Origin: Rhizobium sp. Q54
Lineage (GTDB): Bacteria > Pseudomonadota > Alphaproteobacteria > Rhizobiales > Xanthobacteraceae
Direction of reading: 5' to 3'
Length of the DNA: 39,422 nucleotides
Assembly: GCA_945861265.1 (NCBI GenBank)
Contig: CAMAUC010000027.1
Location: 1-39,422, forward strand
Part shown: piece after piece, positions 31,868 through 39,422 of the stretch
Position numbering within the stretch: the stretch's first letter is position 1
How the letters are laid out: every line of letters starts with the position of its first letter
Position numbers and translations under genes: made by a program
The notes under the pieces: generated by a model
Databases searched by the model: none
Seen by the model: the letters and a program-made list of their open reading frames with translations, nothing else
What the model was told of the DNA's origin: nothing

Positions 31868-32152
31868 TTACGGCTTTGCCGATTTAGTCAACGCATCCAC
31901 GTTCCGGCAAAAGGCCGGCGGCGTTGCGATTTTTTTCGGTGCGCGAGCCAGCCAATCGGCGCAGACTTCATCGGCATCGCAGCGCTGACAGGCATCGACC
32001 ATCTGCGCCAGCAGCGAGACGCCAGTCGGCCAGCTTGCCGCACGCGGCGACGGCGCGGAATCCCCGCCGAGCCGCGCGCTCATATCGGCCAATGGCTGGG
32101 CGGGAAAGATTTGCCCGCGGGTTGGCGCTATGCGTTTGTGATTCCAGTTCAT
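31868..32152 (-). CDS. DUF6455-like cysteine protein
   Basis: The 94-residue product has a C-terminal pattern LLAQMVDACQRCDADEVCADWL followed by P-x-FC-x-N, whose four cysteines match DUF6455, a small family of unknown function common in Rhizobiales and possibly metal-binding. The first ~50 residues are less conserved looking. I chose ATG 32152; the open frame extends upstream through the terminator of the small-ORF element, which argues against the longer form. It is convergent with hemN (13-base gap), suggesting a link to low-oxygen metabolism, but this is only context. Confidence 0.6.
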   Translation of the reverse strand: MNWNHKRIAPTRGQIFPAQPLADMSARLGGDSAPSPRAASWPTGVSLLAQMVDACQRCDADEVCADWLARAPKKIATPPAFCRNVDALTKSAKP

Positions 32153-32243
32153 GGTTGCAAAATGGACTAATCCAGCCAGCCCCGCATTGATTTGGCGCAA
32201 TGGATTCCGATACCGCCTCGCGGTTCGCCGCGCGTGAGCCGGC

Positions 32244-32277
32244 AAAAAGAAGGGCCACCTTTGCGAGGCGGCCCTTC
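32244..32277 (-). terminator. Terminator of the small-ORF unit
   Basis: Read on the minus strand, GAAGGGCCGCC (32277-32267) pairs with GGTGGCCCTTC (32259-32249), with one G-U pair, followed by TTTTT (32248-32244). A canonical terminator that lies between the small-ORF element and the DUF6455-like gene. Confidence 0.88.
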
Positions 32278-32349
32278 CATTGTCGAAACCGTGGCCCGAT
32301 TGCACGCAGCCTTACCCGCCGCGTGTCGTGACCCAGGTGACTTCTCAAA

Positions 32350-32427
32350 TCACCTGCACTGGACCTCGGCAGAGGCGAGGACCCAGTTCACGAATGCCGG
32401 CGACCGCGGCGATAGACAATGAGACAC
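32350..32427 (-). CDS. 25-residue small ORF with extended Shine-Dalgarno
   Basis: A GTG at 32427 starts a 25-residue ORF (MSHCLSPRSPAFVNWVLASA then EVQCR). The ribosome-binding region GAAAGGAGGTGATCCAG (32443-32427) complements the 3' end of 16S rRNA over 17 bases, and GGAGG is 7 bases from the GTG, an ideal distance. The ORF contains two cysteines and no signal peptide or membrane segment. It may encode a microprotein, or the GTG reading may be a by-product of an RNA that binds the ribosome. Nothing in the sequence reveals a function. Confidence 0.4.
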   Translation of the reverse strand: MSHCLSPRSPAFVNWVLASAEVQCR

Positions 32428-32463
32428 TGGATCACCTCCTTTCGGTTGTTGATGGACCCGATA

Positions 32464-32469
32464 AATATA
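32464..32469 (-). promoter_or_regulatory. Possible -10 box of the small-ORF unit
   Basis: Minus-strand TATATT lies about 37 bases upstream of the GTG, in an AT-rich stretch that stands out in this GC-rich window. No clear -35 element is visible, so this is tentative. Confidence 0.3.
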
Positions 32470-32516
32470 GAGGGGGTTTGGGGAGAAGAAAGGGGCATTC
32501 TGGGGCCAACCAGCCC

Positions 32517-33689
32517 CTACCTCACCAACTCCCGCATCGCCCGATCCAATCCGTCCAGCGTCAAAGGATACATCCGCCCGCCCATCAGCTGCTTCACCAT
32601 CTGGATCGAGTGCGTGAAGTCCCATTCGCGCTCGGGCGTCGGGTTGAGCCACACCGCGTGCGGATAAATGCGCAGCACGCGCTCCATCCACACCTGCCCG
32701 GATTCTTCGTTGTAGTGCTCGACCGAGCCGCCGGGCGCGGCTATCTCGTAAGGCGACATCGAGGCGTCACCCACGAACACGACTTTATAGTCGTGCGGAA
32801 AGGTGTGCAGCACGTCGAAGGTCGGTGTCGTCGCCTGGAAGCGCCTTCGGTTTTCCTTCCACACCTTCTCGTACAGGCAATTATGGAAGTAGAAATGCTC
32901 CATGTGCTTGAACTCGGTGCGCGCCGCCGAAAACAATTCCTCGGTCGCCTTGATGTGCCAGTCCATCGAACCGCCGATGTCGAAGAACAGCAGCACCTTC
33001 ACCGCATTGTGCCGCTCCGGCCGCATCTGGATGTCGAGATAACCCTTGTGCGCGGTGCCTTTGATGGTGCCGTCGAGGTCCAACTCATCCGGCGCGCCGG
33101 TGCGGGCGAATTTGCGCAAACGTCGCAGCGCCACCTTGATGTTGCGGGTGCCGAGCTCGACCTCGTCGTCGAGATCCTTGAACTCGCGCTTGTCCCAGAC
33201 TTTCACGGCGCGCCGGTGCGTGCTCTCGCCGCCGATGCGGATGCCTTCCGGGTTGTAGCCGCCATTGCCGAAGGGCGACGTGCCGCCGGTGCCGATCCAT
33301 TTCGAGCCACCCTGGTGGCGGCCTTTCTGCTCGGCCAATCGCTCTTTGAGAGTCTCCAGCAATTTATCGAGCCCACCGAGCGCCTGGATCTGCGCCTTCT
33401 CTTCCTCGGTGAGATATTTGTCGGTCATCTTCTTCAGCCACTCGGCCGGGATGTCGGCGGCCAGGCCGTCGCCGAGCATTTCCAGCCCCTTGAACGCCGT
33501 GCCGAAGACGCGGTCGAACTTGTCGATGTTGCGCTCGTCCTTCACCAACACGGCGCGCGCCAGATAATAGAAATCCTCGACGCGGCGCGAAGCCAGATCG
33601 GCATGCATCGCCTCCATCAGCGTCAGATATTCGCGCAAAGACACCGGCACGCCGGCGGCTTTGAGGTCGTGGAAGAAATTGACGAACAT
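32517..33689 (-). CDS. CoxE-like VWA-domain protein
   Basis: The 390-residue product has an N-terminal helical region (about 1-120) and a C-terminal von Willebrand A-like domain from about 225, with a MIDAS-like DIGGSMD (237-243) in which the first serine of the D-x-S-x-S motif is Gly. This modified motif is common in CoxE-like proteins. Such VWA proteins act with MoxR ATPases in complex assembly. Partner candidate: the MoxR gene at 17904-18749. ATG 33689 fits the conserved start (MFVNFFHDLKAAGVPVSLRE). It is divergent from the BioF2-like gene. Confidence 0.88.
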   Translation of the reverse strand: MFVNFFHDLKAAGVPVSLREYLTLMEAMHADLASRRVEDFYYLARAVLVKDERNIDKFDRVFGTAFKGLEMLGDGLAADIPAEWLKKMTDKYLTEEEKAQIQALGGLDKLLETLKERLAEQKGRHQGGSKWIGTGGTSPFGNGGYNPEGIRIGGESTHRRAVKVWDKREFKDLDDEVELGTRNIKVALRRLRKFARTGAPDELDLDGTIKGTAHKGYLDIQMRPERHNAVKVLLFFDIGGSMDWHIKATEELFSAARTEFKHMEHFYFHNCLYEKVWKENRRRFQATTPTFDVLHTFPHDYKVVFVGDASMSPYEIAAPGGSVEHYNEESGQVWMERVLRIYPHAVWLNPTPEREWDFTHSIQMVKQLMGGRMYPLTLDGLDRAMRELVR

Positions 33690-33800
33690 TCATTAACTCT
33701 TGGCCGACAGGAGGCGACAATCAGTCGCGGGGGCGGTCAACCCGACGGAAACCACTCTTACCGCAAATGTCAGGCTCCCGGTCCAATCGGTCAAGCAGGC

Positions 33801-35000
33801 ATGTTAACCGCCCTTTTCCTTGAAGATTTCGGCCTGATCGTCGACGCCATGTCGAGCGCCTCGTCGACGCTTGCCGCGCGGCTGCGGCCGCGCGCCCTCG
33901 TCACTGATACCGCATCGCCTGCCGTCGCTGTGTTTCAGGGCGCGAACGCGGTGGAACAGGCTTCCGCCGACTGGCAGGCGACCGAGCGCGCCGGCGGCGC
34001 GGCGACGCCGTTCCAGAGCTTTGCCATGGCGCGCGCCGCCGCCGACGGGCATCTGCGGCGCGGCGAGGTTCCGCGCATCGTCGTGGTGCGGCGCGACGGC
34101 CGCCCGGTGGTCATTCTGCCGACCGTGCTGGTCAAGCAGTTCGGCCTCACCGTCGCGCGCTTCCTCGGCGATCCGCTCATTCAATATGGCGACCTGCTGT
34201 GCGAGCCGGGCACGGCGAAACGCGACATCGAGGCCGCCTGGCGGGCGGCGGCCGATCCCGCCGTTGCGCACGCCGTCCATTTCCGCAAAGTGCGCGCCGA
34301 TGCGCGCATCGCGCCGGTGCTGAGAGATGAAGCCACGGCGTCGAACCGCGACGAGGCGCCGTTCCTCGACATTGCCCGCGCCCCCGCGCACGGCGGCGAC
34401 GAGCCGCGCAAGTTGCGGCTCAGCCGGCGCAAGCTCTCAAGTCTCGGCGAACTGCGCCTCGACGTCACGCAAGGCGACGATGCGCGCGCGCATTTGCGCG
34501 CGGCGCTGGCGGTCAAGCGCTCATGGCTCGCGGCGCGGCGGCTCCCCAGCAGCGTGATCGGTGACCGCGATTGGGAAGAAGCGCTGGAGCGGCTGATCGA
34601 CCACGGTGGCGCTATGCGCCTGCGCGTCGCGGTGCTCAGCGTGGCCGAGCGGCCCGCAGCCTATGAGGTCGCCTTCACCATTGGCGACCGCTGGTATGCG
34701 TTCATGGGCGCGATCGTCGAGGAGTTCGCCCGCTACAGTCCGGGCCGGGTGCAGGTCGCCGACACGATTCACCATTGCCGCGCCAACGGCTTTTCCCACT
34801 ACGACCTGCTGGCGCCGGCCGACGACGTGAAGCGCGGCTATTGCAGCGGCGCCGTCGCGGTCGCCGATTATAGCTGCGCGCTGCGGCCGGGCGGCTATCT
34901 GTTGTCTGCTGCAACAAGGCTGTCGCCCGCCGCCAAGACCTTGTTCGTGCGGCTGCCCGCGCGCGTGCGCCAGCCGTTGCTGACGCTGGCCGGGCGCTGA
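33801..35000 (+). CDS. BioF2/GNAT-type acetyltransferase (CelD-like)
   Basis: The 399-residue product has a GNAT_6 (BioF2-like) domain in its second half: KRSWLAARR, LRVAVLSVAERPAAYEVAFT, WYAFMGAIVEEFARYSPGRV and FSHYDLLAPADDVKRGY. In this family the proteins are often annotated CelD/BcsL, linked to cellulose or polysaccharide production, though the true substrate is unknown. I used ATG 33801, which has AGCAGG just before it; ATG 33849 is an alternative. A much longer frame is open upstream but overlaps the VWA gene on the other strand and is not credible. It precedes three membrane-protein genes on the same strand. Confidence 0.8.
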   Translation: MLTALFLEDFGLIVDAMSSASSTLAARLRPRALVTDTASPAVAVFQGANAVEQASADWQATERAGGAATPFQSFAMARAAADGHLRRGEVPRIVVVRRDGRPVVILPTVLVKQFGLTVARFLGDPLIQYGDLLCEPGTAKRDIEAAWRAAADPAVAHAVHFRKVRADARIAPVLRDEATASNRDEAPFLDIARAPAHGGDEPRKLRLSRRKLSSLGELRLDVTQGDDARAHLRAALAVKRSWLAARRLPSSVIGDRDWEEALERLIDHGGAMRLRVAVLSVAERPAAYEVAFTIGDRWYAFMGAIVEEFARYSPGRVQVADTIHHCRANGFSHYDLLAPADDVKRGYCSGAVAVADYSCALRPGGYLLSAATRLSPAAKTLFVRLPARVRQPLLTLAGR

Positions 35001-35111
35001 CGTTAATCCTGCCAACAAAGCGCCGGCCGTGATGCGAATTTCCCTGTTCCGGCAACGGGGAAAGGGCTAATCAGGACATAACAAAAAACGGAACTGCCGG
35101 GGAGGATTCGA

Positions 35112-36488
35112 GTGACGCGGCGCGACCGCGCCTGGTGGGCGCTTGCGATTATATTGTCGGTGGCGATTCTGATCGCGCCGGCGATCTGGAACCGGTTTCC
35201 TTTGCTGCAATACGACACCGGCGGCTATCTGGCGCGCTGGTACGAGGGCACATTGGTGCCTAGCCGCGCCGTGGTCTATGGCCTCATTCTCAATGCCGGC
35301 GTGCCGTTGTCGTTCTGGCCGGTGCTGATCGCGCAGTCGGCGCTGACCGTGTGGGTTCTCGCGTTGATGTTGCGGGTGCACGGCTTTGGCGGCCGGCCCT
35401 GGCTGCTGCTCGGCGGCGTGACCGCGCTGTCGATCCTCACCACGCTGCCGTTTCTGACCGCGATCCTGCTCACCGACATCTTCTGCGGCCTCGGCGTGCT
35501 GGCGCTTTATCTGCTGCTGATGCGCGGCGATGCGCTCTCCCGCTCCGAGCGGATCGGCCTGGTTGTGCTGGGCGCGGTGTCGGCCGCGACGCACAGCGCC
35601 ACCATCGCGGTGATGGGCGCGCTGGTCGCGTCCGCCGCGCTGCTTTATCTGATCAATCGCAAGCGCGTGCCGCGCGCCGCCCTCGGTCACGGCGTCCTGG
35701 CGTTGCTGCTCGGCGCGGTCATGGTGTTCGCAGCCAATTACGCGGTCGCCAAACGCCTCGCCTGGACGCCGGGCGGCTTCGCGCTGTCGTTCGGGCGCAT
35801 GTTGCAGGATGGCATCGTCAACAAATACCTCGATGCGCATTGTCCCGATGCGCGGCTCCGCCTGTGTGCCTACAAGGACGAACTGCCGCGCTACGCCGAT
35901 GTCTGGTTCTGGGGCAGTCCGCTGTTCGACAGGCTCGGCCGCTTCGCCGGGCTCGGCAAGGAAATGGAACACATTGCCGTTCAAAGCCTGATCGACTATC
36001 CGGCGCTTCAGATCAAGACCGCGGCGATTGCCACCGCGCGGCAACTGATCGACGTGCACACCGGCGAAGGCGTCGTGCACTGGGTCTGGCACACTTATTT
36101 CATCGTCCACGATTATACGCCGCAGCTCGAACCGGCGATGAAAGCGGCGCGCCAGCAACTCGGCGAATTCTCGTTCGAGACGATCAACAAGGTGCATTAC
36201 CCGCTGGCGCTCCTGAGCATGGCGCTGCTGCCGGCCATCGTCGTGTGCGCCTGGCGGCGGAAGCTACCGGCCGCCTTGGGTGAACTGGCGGCGTTCTGCG
36301 CGCTGGCGCTTTTTGCCAATGCGCTTGTGTGCGGCGCCTTGTCCAATCCGCACGACCGCTATGGCGCGCGCATCGTCTGGCTGGCGGCAGTCGCCGCCGG
36401 ACTAGCGCTGGCCTGCGTAATCGAGCGCAGAAAAGCGCCGCTGCCGGCGCAAGGCCGCGACATTTTGCCTGCGCAAGGCCAGGCCTGA
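35112..36488 (+). CDS. GT-C-like polytopic membrane protein 1
   Basis: The 458-residue product has about ten transmembrane helices. After the first helix (about 8-26) comes FPLLQYDTGGYL with D35 in the first outside loop, the place where GT-C glycosyltransferases carry a key acidic residue. Conserved with the next two genes are GFGGRPWL, LTDIFCGL-like after helix 4, FSLGR-like GGFALSFGRMLQDGI, CPDARLRLCAY and a C-terminal HDRYGARIVWL. Start GTG 35112 has GGGGAGGA upstream. A glycosyltransferase role is inferred only from topology and the acidic loop. Least similar of the three paralogues. Confidence 0.65.
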   Translation: MTRRDRAWWALAIILSVAILIAPAIWNRFPLLQYDTGGYLARWYEGTLVPSRAVVYGLILNAGVPLSFWPVLIAQSALTVWVLALMLRVHGFGGRPWLLLGGVTALSILTTLPFLTAILLTDIFCGLGVLALYLLLMRGDALSRSERIGLVVLGAVSAATHSATIAVMGALVASAALLYLINRKRVPRAALGHGVLALLLGAVMVFAANYAVAKRLAWTPGGFALSFGRMLQDGIVNKYLDAHCPDARLRLCAYKDELPRYADVWFWGSPLFDRLGRFAGLGKEMEHIAVQSLIDYPALQIKTAAIATARQLIDVHTGEGVVHWVWHTYFIVHDYTPQLEPAMKAARQQLGEFSFETINKVHYPLALLSMALLPAIVVCAWRRKLPAALGELAAFCALALFANALVCGALSNPHDRYGARIVWLAAVAAGLALACVIERRKAPLPAQGRDILPAQGQA

Positions 36489-36617
36489 CGGCCGCCCGCG
36501 GCCGAACCAAAACCACTTGCCTGCGTTCTTCCTAAGGGAAAGCCCTGAGTTCGGCGCGCCGAATGGAAGGGCTAGCCTAGATCGCGGTACGGCGACCGCT
36601 TGGCGGGACATTAGGCT

Positions 36618-38054
36618 ATGGCTGACATTCTTGTTGCGCGTCCCGGTGCGCTGGCGCTGCCGGAGGCAGGGGCCGGTTTCCGGTCTCTCGCAATCAAGGG
36701 TGCCGTCTGGACTATTGCCAGCGTTGCCATCCTGGTTGTGCTGCTGTCGCCAGCCATCTGGAACGGTTTCCCGCTGATTTTTCCCGATACCGGCGGCTAT
36801 CTCGACAGGCCAATATTGGGCACGCTCGGCATGGGCCGCTCGGCGCTGTATGGCGCGTATCTTTATCTCGGAATTCCGTCGAGCTTCTGGCTCAATATCG
36901 TTCTGCAAGCAGCGCTGATGACCTGGCTGATCGTGCTGACGTTGCGCACGCACGGGCTCGGCGGCCGGCCATGGCTTGCCCTCGGCATCGTCGCGCTGCT
37001 GACGGTCACCACCAGCATGCCGTGGTTCACGGCACAGCTGATGCCCGACATCCTGTTTCCGGCGGCGGTGCTGGCGCTGCACATGTTGATATTCCGCGAT
37101 CGCATGCTCAGCGGCGTCGAGCGCTGGGCGCTGGCGGCCATCATCGTTTTCGCCATGCCCAGCCACATGGCGGCGGCGGGAATGTGTGTCGGCATTGTTC
37201 TTGCGGTTCTTGCGATGGTCCTCCTGTCGCGCCTTCGCTTCGTCGCCCTGCCGCCAGCGCGGCTGACATTCGCGGCCGGCGCCGTCGCCGCCGGGCTGGC
37301 ACTGTGCCCGGTCTCCAATTACGCGATCACCGGCAATTTCGCGATGACGCCGGGCGGCTCGAGTTTCCTCGTTGGCCGGCTGGTCGAAGACGGCATCGTC
37401 ATCCGCTATCTCAACGACAAATGCCCCGATCCGGCGATGCGGCTGTGCGCCTTCACGTCGAATTTTCCGACCGACGCCGACGGCTGGCTGTGGGACGGCA
37501 ATTCGCCGTTCCGCAAACTGAAAGACTTCGAGGGCAGCGCGGAAGAAAAAGCCATCCCGCTGGCAACGTTGAAAGCCTATCCGTTCATGCACTTGACCGC
37601 GGCGGCCCGCGCGGCGCTGGCGCAGATGGTGACCTTCGCGACCGAAGTCAGTTTCGCCAATAACGAGCCGACCATCGCCATGTTCAAGGATCACTTCCCG
37701 GCCCTGTTTCCGCGATTCATGCAGGCGCGTCAGCAAACCGAGACTTTCGATCCGGCGCCGTGGAACGCCGTGCATGTTCCGGTGGCCGCATTCGCCATGC
37801 TGGCTCTCGGCGCCGCGCTGTTGCTGCGGCGCCAGCTCGGCCTGCCGCCGGCGTTCGCCGGCCTCGCCGTCACCGTGGCTCTGGCGCTTTGCGCCAATGC
37901 GGTGATCTGCGGCGTCTTCTCACATCCCGTCGACCGCTATCAAAGCCGGCTGGTGTGGCTCGCCGTGTTCGCCGCGGCCATGATGGCCGCATGGCTCATT
38001 GTCAATCGGCGGCGGGGCGATGCGACAGCCGGCCAGCGGACCACGACCAATTAA
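36618..38054 (+). CDS. GT-C-like polytopic membrane protein 2
   Basis: The 478-residue product is a paralogue of its neighbours, with a 25-residue N-terminal extension before the first helix (about 29-48). Conserved parts: PAIWNGFPLIFPDTGGYL (45-62, D57), GLGGRPWL, LMPDILF, PSHMAAAG, SNYAITGNFAMTPGGSSFL, RLVEDGIVIRYL, CPDPAMRLCAF and HPVDRYQSRLVWL. These motifs in non-membrane loops suggest a shared active site facing the periplasm. It starts at ATG 36618; ribosome-binding site unclear (GCGGGACA). The gap to gene 1 is 129 bases, to gene 3 81 bases. Confidence 0.68.
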   Translation: MADILVARPGALALPEAGAGFRSLAIKGAVWTIASVAILVVLLSPAIWNGFPLIFPDTGGYLDRPILGTLGMGRSALYGAYLYLGIPSSFWLNIVLQAALMTWLIVLTLRTHGLGGRPWLALGIVALLTVTTSMPWFTAQLMPDILFPAAVLALHMLIFRDRMLSGVERWALAAIIVFAMPSHMAAAGMCVGIVLAVLAMVLLSRLRFVALPPARLTFAAGAVAAGLALCPVSNYAITGNFAMTPGGSSFLVGRLVEDGIVIRYLNDKCPDPAMRLCAFTSNFPTDADGWLWDGNSPFRKLKDFEGSAEEKAIPLATLKAYPFMHLTAAARAALAQMVTFATEVSFANNEPTIAMFKDHFPALFPRFMQARQQTETFDPAPWNAVHVPVAAFAMLALGAALLLRRQLGLPPAFAGLAVTVALALCANAVICGVFSHPVDRYQSRLVWLAVFAAAMMAAWLIVNRRRGDATAGQRTTTN

Positions 38055-38135
38055 CCCGTCCGCTGCAATCGCGGTGCATTTCGTGGCCTGCCGTGCCAAG
38101 TTGTCAGGCATGCAGGCGCGGTGGATCTAGAAGCG

Positions 38136-39422
38136 ATGGCGGACAGTCTGGTTACGAGGGGCGACACGACCGCTGGTCTTGGCGGCCATTCGAATGCCGC
38201 CAGTCGTGCGAACTGGATTTTGTCCGGCGCGGCCATGACGCTGGCGCTGCTGACGCCGGCCATCTGGAACGGCTTCCCGATCATCTTTCCCGACACCGGC
38301 GGCTATCTCACGGTGGCCATCACCGGCACGCCGCTGCCGGGCCGCTCGGCGCTGTACGGCCTGTTTCTGATCGCCGGCCTTCCCCTCGCCTTCTGGCCTT
38401 GCGTCATCCTGCAATGCGCACTGATGGCCTGGCTGTTCGCCGTCACGCTGCGCGTCAACGGTCTCGGCGGGCGGCCGTGGCTGACGCTTTGCATCGTCGC
38501 GGGTTTGGCCGTCACCACCAGCCTGCCGTGGCTCGCCGGACAATTGATGCCCGACATTCTGTTCGCAGCTTCGGTGCTGGCGCTTTACCTGCTCGGCTTT
38601 GCGCATGAGCGGCTGGCGCGCTTTGAGCGATACGCGCTCGCCGCCGTCATTGCCCTGTCCATTCCGACGCATATGGCGGCCGCGGGACTCTGCGTCGCGC
38701 TGCTCGCCGCGCTCGCGCTGATCGCGGCGGCGGCGCGCGTGCGGCCGCTTCTATGGCCGGCGCCGCGCCTTAGCCTCGCCGCTCTCGCGGTTGCCGCCGG
38801 CATAGCGCTCTGCCCGGTATCGAATCTCGCTGTCACCGGCAACTTCGCCTTTACGCCGGGCGGGCCGGGCTTCCTGTTCGGCCGGCTGATCGAGGACGGC
38901 ATTGTCGAACGCTATCTCGGCGACCATTGCCCGGACCCGACGATAAAGCTTTGCCCGTACATGGACGACATGCCCGACCAGGCCGACGACTGGCTGTGGG
39001 GCAATGACTCGATCCTCTACAAGCTCGGCGGCTGGGACGCGCACAGAGCGGAGCAGGAACGCATCATCCGCCAGACCCTCTTGATGTATCCCGGCATGCA
39101 TCTGGAAGCCGCAATCGTCGCGACCGCGATGCAGCTCGTCACATTCGATACCGAGGTAAGCCTCGACGACAACGATCCGACCTTCGATGCCGTGTCGCAG
39201 TTCATTCCGGCTTTGTTGCCGTCGCTGAACGCAGCGCGGCAAAATAACGAACGTTTCAATGTCGTCGCGCTGAACTATGTACACCGGCCCGTCGGCGGGC
39301 TGGCGATGGCCGCGCTGATCCTGGCACTGATCCTGGCGCTGATCCCGCGGGGGCAACTGAAGCTGACGCCTGAGGCGGCGGCGCTGTGCGTCACCATCCT
39401 GCTCGCGCTCGCCGCCAATGCG
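38136..39422 (+). CDS. GT-C-like polytopic membrane protein 3 (partial)
   Basis: The frame runs from ATG 38136 to the window end and gives 429 residues; about 40-50 more are expected. It matches protein 2 along its length: PAIWNGFPIIFPDTGGYL (D53), GLGGRPWL, LMPDILFAA, THMAAAGLCVA, SNLAVTGNFAFTPGGPGFLF, RLIEDGIVERYL, CPDPTIKLCPYM, WLWGND. Protein 3 is more like protein 2 than protein 1, so the array likely grew by successive tandem duplication. Function is inferred only. Confidence 0.65.
   Translation, partial: MADSLVTRGDTTAGLGGHSNAASRANWILSGAAMTLALLTPAIWNGFPIIFPDTGGYLTVAITGTPLPGRSALYGLFLIAGLPLAFWPCVILQCALMAWLFAVTLRVNGLGGRPWLTLCIVAGLAVTTSLPWLAGQLMPDILFAASVLALYLLGFAHERLARFERYALAAVIALSIPTHMAAAGLCVALLAALALIAAAARVRPLLWPAPRLSLAALAVAAGIALCPVSNLAVTGNFAFTPGGPGFLFGRLIEDGIVERYLGDHCPDPTIKLCPYMDDMPDQADDWLWGNDSILYKLGGWDAHRAEQERIIRQTLLMYPGMHLEAAIVATAMQLVTFDTEVSLDDNDPTFDAVSQFIPALLPSLNAARQNNERFNVVALNYVHRPVGGLAMAALILALILALIPRGQLKLTPEAAALCVTILLALAANA

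Larger units (their letters stand above)
32244..32455 (-). ncRNA. Putative ~210-nt structured RNA with small ORF
   Basis: This minus-strand unit has a possible -10 box TATATT (32469-32464), a short leader, a region complementary to 16S rRNA, a 25-codon ORF, two strong hairpins and the terminator at 32277-32244. Hairpin A pairs 32358-32368 with 32376-32387 (ACTGG and CCTCG arms) and hairpin B pairs CAGGTGA (32334-32340) with TCACCTG (32350-32356). B overlaps the ORF stop. The leader plus ORF plus hairpins and terminator read as one self-contained transcript. It could be an sRNA, a peptide mRNA or both. I recall similar sequence in other Bradyrhizobiaceae, but cannot name an Rfam family. Confidence 0.5.

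Noticed and set aside
32427-32443. Fragment of a 16S rRNA gene
   Set aside because: Only 17 bases match and flanks do not resemble 16S; a ribosome-binding function on the minus strand is more likely.
32280-33800. Long plus-strand open frame upstream of the BioF2-like gene
   Set aside because: It overlaps the VWA gene on the other strand codon for codon and contains no recognisable domain; the true start is near 33801.

Overview
The window looks like a chromosomal segment of a motile alphaproteobacterium of the order Hyphomicrobiales (Rhizobiales), probably near Bradyrhizobiaceae or Xanthobacteraceae. Supporting signs are the FlaF/FlbT flagellin regulators, FliX, a BA14K-type surface protein, a DksA that keeps one of the four zinc-finger cysteines, CtrA-like sites, a FixK/Fnr-like box, high G+C content and dispersed palindromic repeats of a kind I associate with this lineage. 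I saw no tRNA, rRNA gene, CRISPR array, insertion sequence or prophage.

Layout. 1-641: no convincing gene, but several strong hairpins. 642-1621: BA14K-like secreted protein (+) and dksA (-). 1791-14500: flagellar block. fliX (-) is divergent from flgI-flgJ-flbY (+); then come two tandem flagellin genes, flbT and flaF (+); flgE-flgK-flgL lie on the minus strand and converge on flaF. Visible signals fit the Caulobacter-type hierarchy: CtrA half-sites before fliX and both flagellins, and sigma-54 (-24/-12) elements before flgI and flgE. 14697-17737 (-): msrA-msrB, an ArsR-type repressor and a flavoprotein with a cysteine-rich tail. 17904-18749: MoxR-type ATPase, followed by a palindromic repeat. 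19139-22564 (-): lipoprotein, MipA-like outer-membrane protein, DAO-type oxidoreductase. 22662-24346: SixA-type phosphatase, universal stress protein, PH-like membrane protein.

24547-30314 holds two paralogous long coiled-coil proteins that resemble bacterial intermediate-filament (crescentin-like) proteins. The first is split by a -1 frameshift near 25254; the second is intact and has a full TTAA-N7-TTAAC CtrA site upstream. Between them lie a PRC-barrel protein, a small membrane protein, a methyltransferase and a small secreted protein.

30517-35000: hemN behind a FixK/Fnr-like box, a DUF6455-like protein, a compact minus-strand transcription unit (about 32455-32244) with a 25-codon ORF whose ribosome-binding region is a 17-nt perfect complement of the 16S rRNA 3' end, a CoxE-type VWA protein and a BioF2-type acetyltransferase. 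35112-39422: three tandem paralogous polytopic membrane proteins, the last cut by the window end, with a GT-C-glycosyltransferase-like N-terminal topology.

The candidates I consider most novel are the 32244-32470 small-ORF/RNA element, the CtrA-linked coiled-coil pair with its broken member, the tandem membrane-protein array, and the arsenic/redox-like cluster with its Cys-tailed flavoprotein.
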